From Ascidiaceihabitans sp039975415 (GTDB lineage Bacteria; Pseudomonadota; Alphaproteobacteria; Rhodobacterales; Rhodobacteraceae), in the NCBI RefSeq assembly GCF_039975415.1, contig NZ_JBDWHD010000004.1: 64,000 bases of DNA, one strand, 5' to 3'. The translations under genes and the position numbers were made by a program. Every line of letters begins with the position of its first letter. The stretch's first letter is position 1. Positions 54,476-63,274 of this stretch are shown in pieces. The notes beneath the pieces are model-generated. The model worked only from the letters and a program-made list of their open reading frames with translations, had not been told where the DNA came from and made no database searches.

Positions 54476-55225
54476 CTATTTCGTCTCGATTTCCGCACGT
54501 GCGCTTGTGGCAAGAGACTGGATTTCTTCCGCAAGTGATTTGAATTCCGTGGCAATCACAGCCAACCCGCGCCCTGCGTCACCTGCGCGGGCCGCTTCCA
54601 CAGAGGCGTTGAGCGACACAAGCCGCACATGTTTACCGATGTGTTCAAGCCGAGCCAATGTGGACATGACCGCGCGGGATGATTTTTGGGCGTCGCTGGC
54701 CTTTTGTTCCCGCGCACTGTCCAGATCGGTCCACAGCCGGTTGCACAGGCGTGTGACCATATCGTGGAACCCTTTTTTGCGGGCAAAATCCAATTGGGCC
54801 TTCAGCGCGTTCGAAAGTGCTTTGGTGTTTTGAGGCTGCGCGGCTGTTTTTTCGATAATTTTTGACAGCTCCAGCATGTGCAAGACACCGTCGACCTCTG
54901 CGGGCATTGTCTTTGCCAGCCTGAACACCCAATCCGCGGTTTCTTGCGGAATGTCCTCGGCGATGTAAGAGCCTGTCAACAGTGCCTTGACGTCTTCTAT
55001 TTCTCTGATTTGTTGGGTCAGAATATCAAAAATCGCAGCTTGGTCCGCATCCGACGATTTAGCTATTGGGTCGGGCAAATAGATGATGCGCCCAGTCAGT
55101 CCGACACGAATAACCTTTGCCCGCGTGGTCGCTATGCGGTCGATCACGTCACGGCGCATCGGAAAGTTGTCAACGTGTGATACGTTTATTGGAGGGGGCA
55201 CTGATTGTGGAGCTTGGATGTTCAT
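54476..55225 (-). CDS. Soluble protein with a minimal chemoreceptor signalling tip
   Basis: 249 aa, no transmembrane segment, no recognisable sensory domain in the helical first 150 residues. Residues 193-236 (LEHIGKHVRLVSLNASVEAARAGDAGRGLAVIATEFKSLAEE, quoted here only as the motif LNASVEAARAGDAGRGLAV, about 205-223) are the highly conserved hairpin tip of methyl-accepting chemotaxis proteins. The long coiled-coil arms with methylation sites are missing. The gene lies 48 bases after the NarL-type regulator in the same direction, so it may belong to that operon. It may bind CheA/CheW or serve as a stand-alone module. Confidence 0.72.
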   Translation of the reverse strand: MNIQAPQSVPPPINVSHVDNFPMRRDVIDRIATTRAKVIRVGLTGRIIYLPDPIAKSSDADQAAIFDILTQQIREIEDVKALLTGSYIAEDIPQETADWVFRLAKTMPAEVDGVLHMLELSKIIEKTAAQPQNTKALSNALKAQLDFARKKGFHDMVTRLCNRLWTDLDSAREQKASDAQKSSRAVMSTLARLEHIGKHVRLVSLNASVEAARAGDAGRGLAVIATEFKSLAEEIQSLATSARAEIETK

Positions 55226-55273
55226 CCCAAAGGCGATAGCTGAAAATTGCTAATAAACTCTAAAAAGCAACGG

Positions 55274-55918
55274 TCAAAGGGTACTGCCTGTTCCTTGCAA
55301 CACGCCATGTTCCATCGCGTAGCGCGTCAGCCCGGCGGTTGAGGAAATCCCCAATTTCCGTTTGATATTTTTGCGGTGTGTCTCAACCGTGCGCACCGAA
55401 ATATCCAGTTCATTCGCCACTTGCTTGTTCGACTTACCCTGCGCCAGTTGCAGCAAAATTGTTTGTTCACGCCCTGTCAGCGCATCACGTGCATCGCCGG
55501 GTTTGGGTTTCAACGACCCGGCAGCCCCGGTGCACAGGTATTGTTCGCCCCGCATCACCGCATCTATCGCCAGCTTGATTTCATCGGTCGGCACATCTTT
55601 CAGGACATATCCCATCGCACCGTGGCTTAGGGCGGACGATATGTATTCGGGGCTGTCATGCATCGACAGCACAAGCACACGTGTGCCCGGGCGCTGTTCG
55701 ATCACCATTTCCGTGGCGGTCAGACCACCCATTTCCGGCATATTCAGATCCATCAAGATGACGTCGGGGTTCAGGGTCTCAAGTTGCTCAACGACTGCGC
55801 GGCCGTTGTTCAAGGTGCCGACCACATCCAGCTCAGGATAGCTTTCCAGAACGGATTGGATGCCTTGGGCAACCATCGGGTGATCATCAACAATCAGAAC
55901 GCGGATAGGCTGGGTCAT
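55274..55918 (-). CDS. NarL/FixJ-family response regulator
   Basis: 214 aa. Receiver with DD (11-12), phospho-acceptor D57 in VILMDLNMPEMGG and Lys in the YVLKDVP segment; LuxR-type helix-turn-helix at the end (LTGREQTILLQLAQGKSNKQVANELDISVRTVETHRKNIKRKL). Starts with a 4-base overlap at the end of the sensor kinase gene and is surely its partner. Likely controls the divergent TRAP transporter genes. Confidence 0.93.
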   Translation of the reverse strand: MTQPIRVLIVDDHPMVAQGIQSVLESYPELDVVGTLNNGRAVVEQLETLNPDVILMDLNMPEMGGLTATEMVIEQRPGTRVLVLSMHDSPEYISSALSHGAMGYVLKDVPTDEIKLAIDAVMRGEQYLCTGAAGSLKPKPGDARDALTGREQTILLQLAQGKSNKQVANELDISVRTVETHRKNIKRKLGISSTAGLTRYAMEHGVLQGTGSTL

Positions 55919-57345
55919 ACGGGAACTCGTTTTGCGAGGGTTTCGTCAGAAGAAGGCGGCAGAAGATGCGTGAGCGGGACAGTGGCTTCGATGATGGTGC
56001 CTTTGCCGATCCCGCGTGCAGACAGGATGCGCAATGTGCCATCCAATTGCTCAACGCGTTCTTGCATGTTGCGCAACCCGATACCGGGGCCACGCTGTTC
56101 TACGGATTGGTTCATACCCCGACCGTTGTCTGATATGCGCAACGTCGCGCCGCGTTTGTGCCCGCGCAGATCAAGCTTGGCCTGCGTGGCGCCGGCGTGG
56201 CGTTCAATATTGGTCAAGGCTTCTTGCGCGATGCGATACAGCGCGATCTTGGCATTTGAATCCAGCCGGTTGCGAAACACCACGGTGTGAAAGTCGGTTT
56301 GAATGCCTGTGCGGTCTTCAAAATCTTCGGTCAAAGACTTGAGGGCGGGACCAAGCCCCAAATCATCCAGAACACCGGGGCGCAAATCCCGGCTGATGCG
56401 ACGTACTTCGTTGATGGCTGTGCCCAAGTGTTCAATGCCCTGGTCGAGGGACTGATCGGCATCTGGCGTGCCACGATCAAATCTGCGCCGCGCACTGTCC
56501 AATGTGTAGCGCACGCCCACCAAGATCTGGCTGATGCCATCGTGCAATTCACGCGCCACGCGGCCGCGTTCTTCCTCTTGGGCATCGAAAACGCGCTGGG
56601 TCAGTTTCTTAAGCTTGGCATCGGCCAAACGGCGTTCACGAAAGTTGATGACCATGCCTGACAAAAACACCATCAGAATTGCAGCCAGCGTGATCGCCGA
56701 GATGTATACGAATGTCCGCTGGATGCGGCTTTCAACGTCCGCGCGGGCTGTGGCAACTGTGGCCAGCACATCGTCGATGAACACGCCTGTACCAACAGCC
56801 CACCGCCATGAGGGGAAAGAGGTGACATAGGTGATCATGCGCGCTTCTTTGCCCGTCGAGGGTTTGGACCACAGATGCGTCAAATACCCGTCGCCTTGCC
56901 GTGCAATGCGGATCAATTCATCGACAACGGGCGTTCCTTCGCTGTCGGTTTCGTTCACAAAAGTCTGGTTGATGCGTTCTGTCTGACGGGGGCTGACCAG
57001 ATTGGTGCCATCGTAATCATACACAAAAAAGAACCCGTCATCGCCGTAAATCATCGCTGACAGGATCTGTTTTACCTGTTGTTTGGCTTCTTCGTCATCG
57101 GGGGACGCATTTCCGTAGATAAAGTAAAACCCGTTTCGGGCTTGGGTGACGTAATTGCGCAATTCGGCTTTCTTTGCCTCAAGCAACTGGTTTTCCAGTG
57201 CTTTGATTTCGCGTTCCGCCAAAGCGCGGCTTTGGACCGCGACAAGGGCTGCGATGGCAGCCACCGCCAGAATAAGGGGGATAGAGGCCACCAAAGATAG
57301 CTTTTGACCATAGTTCGGTGTGAAGGCTGACAAGAGGCGGCGCAT
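55915..57345 (-). CDS. Sensor histidine kinase with periplasmic Cache domain (HisKA_3)
   Basis: 476 aa. TM1 about 17-37; a single Cache (sCache) sensor about 41-205 with YGDDGFFFVYDYDGTNLVSP and FPSWRWAVGTGVFIDDV; TM2 about 211-233; a HisKA_3 domain with H268 in VARELHDGISQILVG; ATPase with the N-box EALTNIERHA, DNGRGM and GIGLRNMQERV. Binds a small organic acid in related proteins. Divergent from a TRAP transporter, like the DctS/DctB pairs. A terminator-like hairpin lies in its leader (see 57424-57458). Confidence 0.92.
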   Translation of the reverse strand: MRRLLSAFTPNYGQKLSLVASIPLILAVAAIAALVAVQSRALAEREIKALENQLLEAKKAELRNYVTQARNGFYFIYGNASPDDEEAKQQVKQILSAMIYGDDGFFFVYDYDGTNLVSPRQTERINQTFVNETDSEGTPVVDELIRIARQGDGYLTHLWSKPSTGKEARMITYVTSFPSWRWAVGTGVFIDDVLATVATARADVESRIQRTFVYISAITLAAILMVFLSGMVINFRERRLADAKLKKLTQRVFDAQEEERGRVARELHDGISQILVGVRYTLDSARRRFDRGTPDADQSLDQGIEHLGTAINEVRRISRDLRPGVLDDLGLGPALKSLTEDFEDRTGIQTDFHTVVFRNRLDSNAKIALYRIAQEALTNIERHAGATQAKLDLRGHKRGATLRISDNGRGMNQSVEQRGPGIGLRNMQERVEQLDGTLRILSARGIGKGTIIEATVPLTHLLPPSSDETLAKRVPV

Positions 57346-57423
57346 GGCGAATCGATACGCGGGATTTCGCCCGAATCAAAGGGGCAGGGGGGTGCGAGGG
57401 GCGGAAAACCATTGGAAATGATG

Positions 57424-57458
57424 TAAAAAAATCCCCCAATAGCGCTAAATGCGGGGGC
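57424..57458 (-). terminator. Terminator-like hairpin upstream of the Cache kinase gene
   Basis: On the - strand: GCCCCC (57458-57453), a 15-base loop that contains TAGCGCTA, GGGGG (57437-57433), then A and a run of seven T (57431-57425). It is in the 5' leader of the kinase operon, about 80 bases before its start codon, with no - strand gene upstream for it to terminate. Could attenuate the operon or be accidental. Confidence 0.45.
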
Positions 57459-57465
57459 TTACGTG

Positions 57466-57479
57466 CTGCGTCTACGCAG
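57466..57479. promoter_or_regulatory. Inverted repeat in the kinase/TRAP divergent region
   Basis: CTGCGT-CT-ACGCAG, perfect 6-bp arms, about 110 bases before the dctP-type start. A candidate operator for the NarL-type regulator by position only; the NarL heptamer consensus is not obvious here. Confidence 0.35.
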
Positions 57480-57586
57480 TAATAGGTATTTCAAATTTGT
57501 TCGATGTGACTAGTGTGGCGACACTCGAAACGATCCGTCTGCGGGGGCAACTCCCCTTTGGACATCATATCTGGGAGGATCACTAT

Positions 57587-58672
57587 ATGGATCGTCGTTC
57601 ATTTTTGAAGACATCTGCACTGGGCGGCACAGCCGCTGCTGCATCTACATTGGCCGCACCTGTTTACGCGCAAGGCAAGCGCACACTGACAATGGTAACA
57701 TCATGGCCGCGCGGTTTCGCGGTTCTGGATGATGCTGCGTCATATATGGAAAAATTTGTGGGCGAAATGTCCGATGGCCAGTTGACCATCGACAAAAAAG
57801 CCCCTGGCGAGCTGGTTGGCGCGCTGGAAGTGTTTGACGCGGTATCGTCCGGTCAAGCCGACATGTACCACTCTGCCGACTACTACTACATCGGTCAGCA
57901 CCCAGGCTACGCGTATTTCACAGCCGTGCCTTTCGGTGGCACAGCACAAGAAGTGACAAACTGGTACGAGCACGGCGGCGGCCAAGAGCTGCACGACGAG
58001 CTGGGCGAAATCTTTAACCTCAAAGGTTTGCTGGCGGGTAACTCCGGTTCGCAGTCCGGTGGCTGGTTCCGCAACGAAATCAACTCTGCCGCTGACTTCA
58101 ACGGTTTGAAATTCCGTATGCCGGGCCTTGGTGGCAAGGTTCTGGGTAAATTGGGCGCTTCTGTTCAAAACATCCCCGGCGGTGAACTGTACCAAGCGCT
58201 GTCTTCCGGTGCTTTGGACGGTCTGGAGTGGGTTGGCCCACAAGCGGACGAGCGCGCGGGCTTCCAAGAAGTTGCAAAAGTCTACTACACGGCTGGTTTC
58301 CACGAGCCGGGTTCGGCTTTGGCGTCTTCCGTCAACCTTGACGTTTGGAACGACCTGACACCACAGCACCAGTCGATCTTGCAAAACGCATCGCGCGCCA
58401 CGACCCACGTCCAGTTGGCAGAAACACTGTCCAACAACGGCGCGGCCTTGGCCCGTTTGCAGCAGCAAGGTGTGAAAACCCTGCAGTTTGGTGACGACGT
58501 TTGGGATGCATTCGGTGCAGCCTCCAAAGAAGTCATGGACGAAAACATGGGCGACGAGTTGTTCGCGAAAATCCGTGCATCGTTTGAGACGTCTTTGGCG
58601 TCTTCCGCAAGCTGGATCAACAAATCCGATGCCTATTATGTCCAACAGCGTATCCGCGTTCTGGGCGGCTGA
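57587..58672 (+). CDS. TRAP transporter substrate-binding protein (DctP/TakP-like)
   Basis: 361 aa from ATG 57587 with GGGAGG upstream; begins MDRRSFLKTSALGGTAAAAS, a twin-arginine type signal. The mature part matches DctP family proteins of the 2-oxoacid (TakP) subgroup, with YMEKFVGEMSDGQLTI, VFDAVSSGQADMYHSADYYYIG, LKFRMPGLGGKVLGKLGASV and LDGLEWVGPQADERAGFQEVAK. Binds a carboxylated solute; 2-oxoacids are likely by subgroup. A terminator separates it from the permease genes, so it is made in excess over them. Confidence 0.9.
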   Translation: MDRRSFLKTSALGGTAAAASTLAAPVYAQGKRTLTMVTSWPRGFAVLDDAASYMEKFVGEMSDGQLTIDKKAPGELVGALEVFDAVSSGQADMYHSADYYYIGQHPGYAYFTAVPFGGTAQEVTNWYEHGGGQELHDELGEIFNLKGLLAGNSGSQSGGWFRNEINSAADFNGLKFRMPGLGGKVLGKLGASVQNIPGGELYQALSSGALDGLEWVGPQADERAGFQEVAKVYYTAGFHEPGSALASSVNLDVWNDLTPQHQSILQNASRATTHVQLAETLSNNGAALARLQQQGVKTLQFGDDVWDAFGAASKEVMDENMGDELFAKIRASFETSLASSASWINKSDAYYVQQRIRVLGG

Positions 58673-58695
58673 GGCTTAGCTTAAAAACATCGAAT

Positions 58696-58733
58696 AGGCC
58701 CCTGATTTTAATGATAAATTCAGGGGCCTTTTT
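58696..58733 (+). terminator. Terminator between the TRAP binding-protein and permease genes
   Basis: AGGCCCCTGA (58696-58705) pairs with TCAGGGGCCT (58720-58729), then TTTT. A perfect 10-bp stem. Partial read-through would supply the permeases at lower level than the binding protein. Confidence 0.9.
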
Positions 58734-58807
58734 GACACAAATCACGGTTACAGGCACGCATCGCCTTAAAAGAATTGCAAGGCCCATAGCGGGTTCGGGG
58801 GGACATC

Positions 58808-59743
58808 ATGGGAAATGAAGGCGTCGTGTCATTTGGACAGCTGATCAGCGGGATCGGGTCAGGCATTTTATGGATGCTCACCGAAACGGTGATGGCCTTT
58901 TACAACATTGCCTACGCGATAACGCATCCGGGCCTTTGGCTGGACTGGAGCAATAAAGAAGCTGTCATGCGCTTTGTGTATTACGGCGGCTCTACGGAAT
59001 TTTTCTTTGCGGTGTTTGCCCTCTTTCTGGTGCTGACCATCGCCGGCTTGATCCGGAACGAAATCATGTGGGGGGTCGTGCGCATCCTTGAAGGTTTCGC
59101 CAACGGCATCGGTCGCTTGTTTGCTTGGGCTGGTCTTTTGATGGTGCTTCAGCAGATCATCATCGTATTTTTGCAGCGGATTTTCACGCGCCCCGACATC
59201 TCAATCGGCTTTGGTATTCCGCTTCAGTTCGATATCTCGTGGTTCGCCGAAGAACTGAAGCTTTACAACGCCTTGGTCGTCGCCCTTTGCGCGACATATA
59301 CCTTTGTGCAGGGCGGCCACGTCCGCGTAGATCTGGTGTATTCCGCCGTCAAATTCCGCACCAAGAAGGTCATCGACATGTTCGGAGCTGTTTTCTTCAT
59401 GATGCCTGCGGCAATCCTGACATGGATGTATGGCTGGTACTTCTTGTGGCGCCACCTGATCGTGCCAAAACCATCGGCCTCTGACACGTTGGACCGCTTG
59501 CTGCTGAAATCACGCGCCATGCGCTGGAACGTCGAAACCATCGGCTTTTCGCCCAACGGATTTACGGGCTATTTCTTGTTCAAAATTCTGCTGGTCGCGT
59601 TCACAGCACTGGTGTTTTTACACGCAATTGCCTTCCTGTATCGCTCTTACCTTGAATGGAAAGAGGGCGAAGAAAGCGAAGGCAAATATCTGGATCGCGA
59701 CACACTTGGCGAAGGCGAAGAAGCCTATGAAGGGACGCACTAA
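58808..59743 (+). CDS. TRAP transporter small permease subunit (DctQ-like, long form)
   Basis: 311 aa, about 120 longer than classical DctQ. Transmembrane helices around 15-40, 60-85, 100-130, 165-190, 200-225 and 260-285. The GGHVRVDLVYSAVKFRTKKVIDMFG segment is the DctQ signature; the long hydrophilic stretch between helices 1 and 2 and the charged C-terminus are extra. Works with the large permease. Stop TAA at 59741-59743 overlaps the ATG of a 27-codon ORF. Confidence 0.88.
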   Translation: MGNEGVVSFGQLISGIGSGILWMLTETVMAFYNIAYAITHPGLWLDWSNKEAVMRFVYYGGSTEFFFAVFALFLVLTIAGLIRNEIMWGVVRILEGFANGIGRLFAWAGLLMVLQQIIIVFLQRIFTRPDISIGFGIPLQFDISWFAEELKLYNALVVALCATYTFVQGGHVRVDLVYSAVKFRTKKVIDMFGAVFFMMPAAILTWMYGWYFLWRHLIVPKPSASDTLDRLLLKSRAMRWNVETIGFSPNGFTGYFLFKILLVAFTALVFLHAIAFLYRSYLEWKEGEESEGKYLDRDTLGEGEEAYEGTH

Positions 59744-59826
59744 TGGAACATTTTCAGAAAAAGTGGGTACCGGTCTTTGGGTCAGCGACCCTCGCTCGGT
59801 TCGAAAATGTGACGGGAGCTAAATAA
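59743..59826 (+). CDS. 27-codon ORF bridging the two TRAP permease genes
   Basis: ATG 59743 uses the last A of the dctQ-type stop (TAATG), and its TAA (59824-59826) shares its last A with the ATG of the large permease gene. AAGGGA lies seven bases before the ATG. Peptide begins MEHFQKKWVPVFGS and ends RFENVTGAK; amphipathic, no membrane helix. The exact fit between the two genes, with one-base overlaps at both ends and its own ribosome-binding site, argues for translation. No relative known to me. Confidence 0.55.
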   Translation: MEHFQKKWVPVFGSATLARFENVTGAK

Positions 59827-62180
59827 TGCTATTTGGTCTTGATGGGGTCGAGATTGGCCTGATTATCGTCTTTGTTTGCCTGTTCGGCGGCATTCTGTCC
59901 GGCTTTCCCGTGGCTTTTGCCATCGGTGGTGCGGGTGTCATATCTTTCGGCATTATTGCCGCCTTGGACAGTGCAGGATTGCTGATCCACCAAGCCATTG
60001 ACCAGTCGGCACAAGCCTACCGCGATTTGGTCAATTCCGGCGTTGATCCCAACAGCATCAGCGTCTTTAGGTTCCCCGACCTGCCGCGTATTGGCGAACC
60101 GGTGTTCCCGAAAGGCTGGGAAGTTGCGCTGGACCGGAACGTATCGTTCATCGTGAACCGCATGAACGAACGCGTGTTCGCGGGGGCGTCTATTGAGACG
60201 CTGCTGGCGGTTTTGATGTTTGTTATGATGGGCATCACGTTGGAGCGCTCAAAGATTGCCAACGACCTGCTGACCACAATGGCGCGTGTCTTTGGCCCGT
60301 TGCCGGGTGGTCTGGCTGTTTCGATTGTTGTGGTTGGTGCCTTTTTGGCGGCCTCGACGGGTATCGTTGGCGCAACAGTGGTGACAATGGGGCTGCTGGC
60401 GCTGCCGACAATGCTGCGCAATGGGTATTCACCCGAGATCGCAACGGGCGTCATAGCGGCCTCTGGCACTTTGGGTCAGATCATTCCGCCGTCCATCGTG
60501 ATTGTTTTATTGGGCACTTTGGCGGGGGACTTGTATTCATCCGCGCAAGAGGCACGCGCCATGTCCGTGGGCTGCCAATCGGCGCTGACGTATTTGGGTG
60601 AGCCTGCGGTTGTGTCTGTCGGCACCTTGTTCCAGGCGGCCTTGTTGCCGGGCATTCTGTTGGCGTTGCTCTATGCGCTTTATGCCTTTGGATATGCGTT
60701 GTTGAACCCCGACAAGGCCCCTGCGGTACCGATGGGATCCACCAACGCTGAACCCGTCACACGCGGTGAAGCGCTGACATGGTTCTTGTTTGTGCCTGTG
60801 GCGTTGATCGTGGGAACGGTGCTTTTGGGCAACCTTGGGATTGTGGGCAGCCAAAGCATGGTGGTGTCTTCGTTCTCTGACATCGGCGAAAGCGCGTCGT
60901 TGCGCACCAATGTCTCTGAAATGTGCCAAGCGGCGATGATCGAATTGCATGGCCAGCCTGCATGGGATGCAGCCGTGGCACAGCAAGCGGCCATTGAAGC
61001 GGCAGGTGGTGTTCAACAATCCGAACGTCTCAGCCCTGAAGCGTTGCAAGCGGCGATTGATGCAAAAGTCGCGGCTGCAGCCCCCATCGGGACTGGCACG
61101 GCCATCTTACTGATCTTTATGGGGCTGATCCTAAGCGTCGCACGCGGCGTGTCACCTTCGGCAAACCCGCGCCCTCTGATCGTCGGTGGCATTGGTGTTG
61201 TGTTGGCTTTGATTGTGGACATTGCCTTGGTTGGCCCAGAAACATCAGCTGGTGTTTACGTCGCTATGATGTTCCTGCCTGCGGTGGCGATCTTGTACGG
61301 GGTTGTTTTTGGTGTCACGCTTTGCGCCAAAAACGAACTGATCCGCGTGGTCTTTCCACCGCTGATCCTGATCGTGGCGGTTCTTGGGTCTATCCTTGGT
61401 GGCATCACAAACCCGACGCCTGCTGCGGCTCTTGGGGCAGGTGGGGCGATCATGTTGGCGGCCTACCGCAAACTGCGTGATACAGACCGCTCACCCAAGG
61501 TCATCATCTGGTCTACGCTGGCCATCATCATCTGCATCCTTGTGGGTGTGAATTTTGATCTGCGCATCAACCAGGACGATGTATCTTTTGAAAGCTGGGT
61601 CGCCTTCTTCGTGGCTTATGGCGCTTACATGTACGCTTTGTTTGGCTTGCTGTTTTCGTGCTGGATCCTGTTCACAAGCGGCGTCCTGACGCCAGTGGTG
61701 CGCGAAACCGCCAAGGTCACGTCGATGGTCTTCACCATCCTGATTGGATCGCAGTTGTTGAACCTTGTGGTCATCAGCTTCGGGGGCGAACATTACATCC
61801 AGCAGTTCCTTAAGTCGTTTGACAATGAGGTCACGGTCTTCCTGATCGTGATGCTGGTGTTGTTCATCCTTGGCTTCGTGTTGGATTTCCTTGAGATCAT
61901 CTACATCGTGATCCCGATCGTGGGTCCCGTCATTTATGGTGGCACCTTTGACCCCAAATGGGTGACGATCATGATCGCGGTGAACTTGCAGACGTCCTTC
62001 CTGACACCGCCCTTTGGATTTGCGCTGTTCTACCTGCGCGGGGTTGCCCCCAAAGAGGTCACGACACGCCACATCTATCGCGGCATCCTGCCATTCGTTC
62101 TGATCCAGGTGGGGGGATTGTTCCTGCTGTATTGGTTCCCTGCGATTGTCACGATCGTGCCGGACCTGATCCCGAATTGA
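59826..62180 (+). CDS. TRAP transporter large permease subunit (DctM-like, long form)
   Basis: 784 aa against about 430 in classical DctM. TRAP signatures PVAFAIGGAGVISFGI, FAGASIETLLAVLMFVMMGITLERS, ASGTLGQIIPPSIVIVLLG and the C-terminal FILGFVLDFLEIIYIVIPIVGPV and FLTPPFGFALFYLRGVAP are present. Extra soluble parts lie at about 45-110 and 285-460, including an Ala-rich stretch (EALQAAIDAKVAAAAPIGTG). Carries the solute with sodium. RBS GGGAG precedes the ATG, inside the bridging ORF. Confidence 0.92.
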   Translation: MLFGLDGVEIGLIIVFVCLFGGILSGFPVAFAIGGAGVISFGIIAALDSAGLLIHQAIDQSAQAYRDLVNSGVDPNSISVFRFPDLPRIGEPVFPKGWEVALDRNVSFIVNRMNERVFAGASIETLLAVLMFVMMGITLERSKIANDLLTTMARVFGPLPGGLAVSIVVVGAFLAASTGIVGATVVTMGLLALPTMLRNGYSPEIATGVIAASGTLGQIIPPSIVIVLLGTLAGDLYSSAQEARAMSVGCQSALTYLGEPAVVSVGTLFQAALLPGILLALLYALYAFGYALLNPDKAPAVPMGSTNAEPVTRGEALTWFLFVPVALIVGTVLLGNLGIVGSQSMVVSSFSDIGESASLRTNVSEMCQAAMIELHGQPAWDAAVAQQAAIEAAGGVQQSERLSPEALQAAIDAKVAAAAPIGTGTAILLIFMGLILSVARGVSPSANPRPLIVGGIGVVLALIVDIALVGPETSAGVYVAMMFLPAVAILYGVVFGVTLCAKNELIRVVFPPLILIVAVLGSILGGITNPTPAAALGAGGAIMLAAYRKLRDTDRSPKVIIWSTLAIIICILVGVNFDLRINQDDVSFESWVAFFVAYGAYMYALFGLLFSCWILFTSGVLTPVVRETAKVTSMVFTILIGSQLLNLVVISFGGEHYIQQFLKSFDNEVTVFLIVMLVLFILGFVLDFLEIIYIVIPIVGPVIYGGTFDPKWVTIMIAVNLQTSFLTPPFGFALFYLRGVAPKEVTTRHIYRGILPFVLIQVGGLFLLYWFPAIVTIVPDLIPN

Positions 62181-62213
62181 TCCCAAACTGATCAGGGAAA
62201 AATCACAAACCGG

Positions 62214-62243
62214 AAAGGCCGCTCTTTTGAGTGGCCTTTTTTT
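62214..62243 (+). terminator. Rho-independent terminator of the TRAP operon
   Basis: AGGCCGCT pairs with AGTGGCCT around a short T-rich loop (one G-T wobble), followed by seven T residues, 34 bases after the large-permease stop. Confidence 0.9.
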
Positions 62244-62281
62244 GGGGGCTGGTGTTGGGTGGTAGGCAAGGAGGGGCCGAA

Positions 62282-63265
62282 ATGACCCAAACTGACTACG
62301 CAGCATCGCGCACTGTTGATTTCGACGAAATTCCCGTTGTGGATGTGTCTGACCTGGACACAGTTGTCGGCCGCGCCCGCATCAGCGCTGACATCATGGC
62401 GGCGGCGCAAACGTCGGGGTTTTTCTATATTTCGGGCCACGGTATCCACCAAGACCTGATAGACCGCGCCTTTGCCGCTTCGCGTGATTTCTTTGCTTTA
62501 CCGGCGGATGACAAAGCCACGGTACAAGTGAACACGGATCAACGAGGCTGGATGGGGCAGGGCATGACCCATCTGGAGGGCGCCAAAACCCACGACGCCA
62601 AGGAAGTGTTTTTCTGGGGATGGGATGTGGATGCTGACGACAAGGACGTCAAAGCAGGTGTGCCGATGGTGGCCGTCAACCAATGGCCAGACGCGGTCGC
62701 CCCTGATCTGAAGCCACAGCTGATGGCCTATTACCTCAGTGTCGTGGATATGGGCCGCAAGATCATGGGCGCCCTTGCCACTGGGTTGGGGCGCGAGGCC
62801 ACATTTTTCGACAAAGCCTATGCAGCGCCTTTGGCGCGGGGGCAATTGGTCTATTATCCTGCCATGACCGAAGACGACCGGATGGCCCAGCGTTTTGGTG
62901 CTGCGGCCCATTCGGATTTCGGAGCGCTAACAATTTTGAAACAAGACGATGTGGGCGGGCTTCAGGTGCAAAACCTTGCAGGGGAATGGATCAACGCGCC
63001 GCCGCTGCCGGGCACATTCGTGTGCAACATCGGTGACCTTCTGGAACGCTGGAGCAACGGGCGTCTGGTGTCCACCAAACATCGGGTGTTGAACAGTTCG
63101 GGCCGCAGCCGGTACTCGGTGCCGATTTTCTTCGACCCCGCCAGCCAGACACCGATTGATCCGGCGGATTTCGGGGCAGTTGATCCGAATTATACTGTTG
63201 TCACGGCCGGCGAACATATCGCAGGCCGCAACGGGCGCAATTTCAAGCAGTATCAAAAAGACTAG
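62282..63265 (+). CDS. 2-oxoglutarate/Fe(II)-dependent oxygenase, isopenicillin-N-synthase family
   Basis: 327 aa from ATG 62282 (AGGAGG eight bases before; the frame is open 17 codons more). Seen: N-terminal DIOX_N region (IPVVDVSDLDTV..., SGFFYISGHGIHQDLIDRAF), the iron ligands in AHSDFGALTIL (HxD) and STKHRVLN (second His), and RYSVPIFFDP with the 2OG-binding Arg/Ser. Substrate not evident. Stands alone after the TRAP terminator. Confidence 0.88.
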   Translation: MTQTDYAASRTVDFDEIPVVDVSDLDTVVGRARISADIMAAAQTSGFFYISGHGIHQDLIDRAFAASRDFFALPADDKATVQVNTDQRGWMGQGMTHLEGAKTHDAKEVFFWGWDVDADDKDVKAGVPMVAVNQWPDAVAPDLKPQLMAYYLSVVDMGRKIMGALATGLGREATFFDKAYAAPLARGQLVYYPAMTEDDRMAQRFGAAAHSDFGALTILKQDDVGGLQVQNLAGEWINAPPLPGTFVCNIGDLLERWSNGRLVSTKHRVLNSSGRSRYSVPIFFDPASQTPIDPADFGAVDPNYTVVTAGEHIAGRNGRNFKQYQKD

Positions 63266-63274
63266 GCGTTTGGT

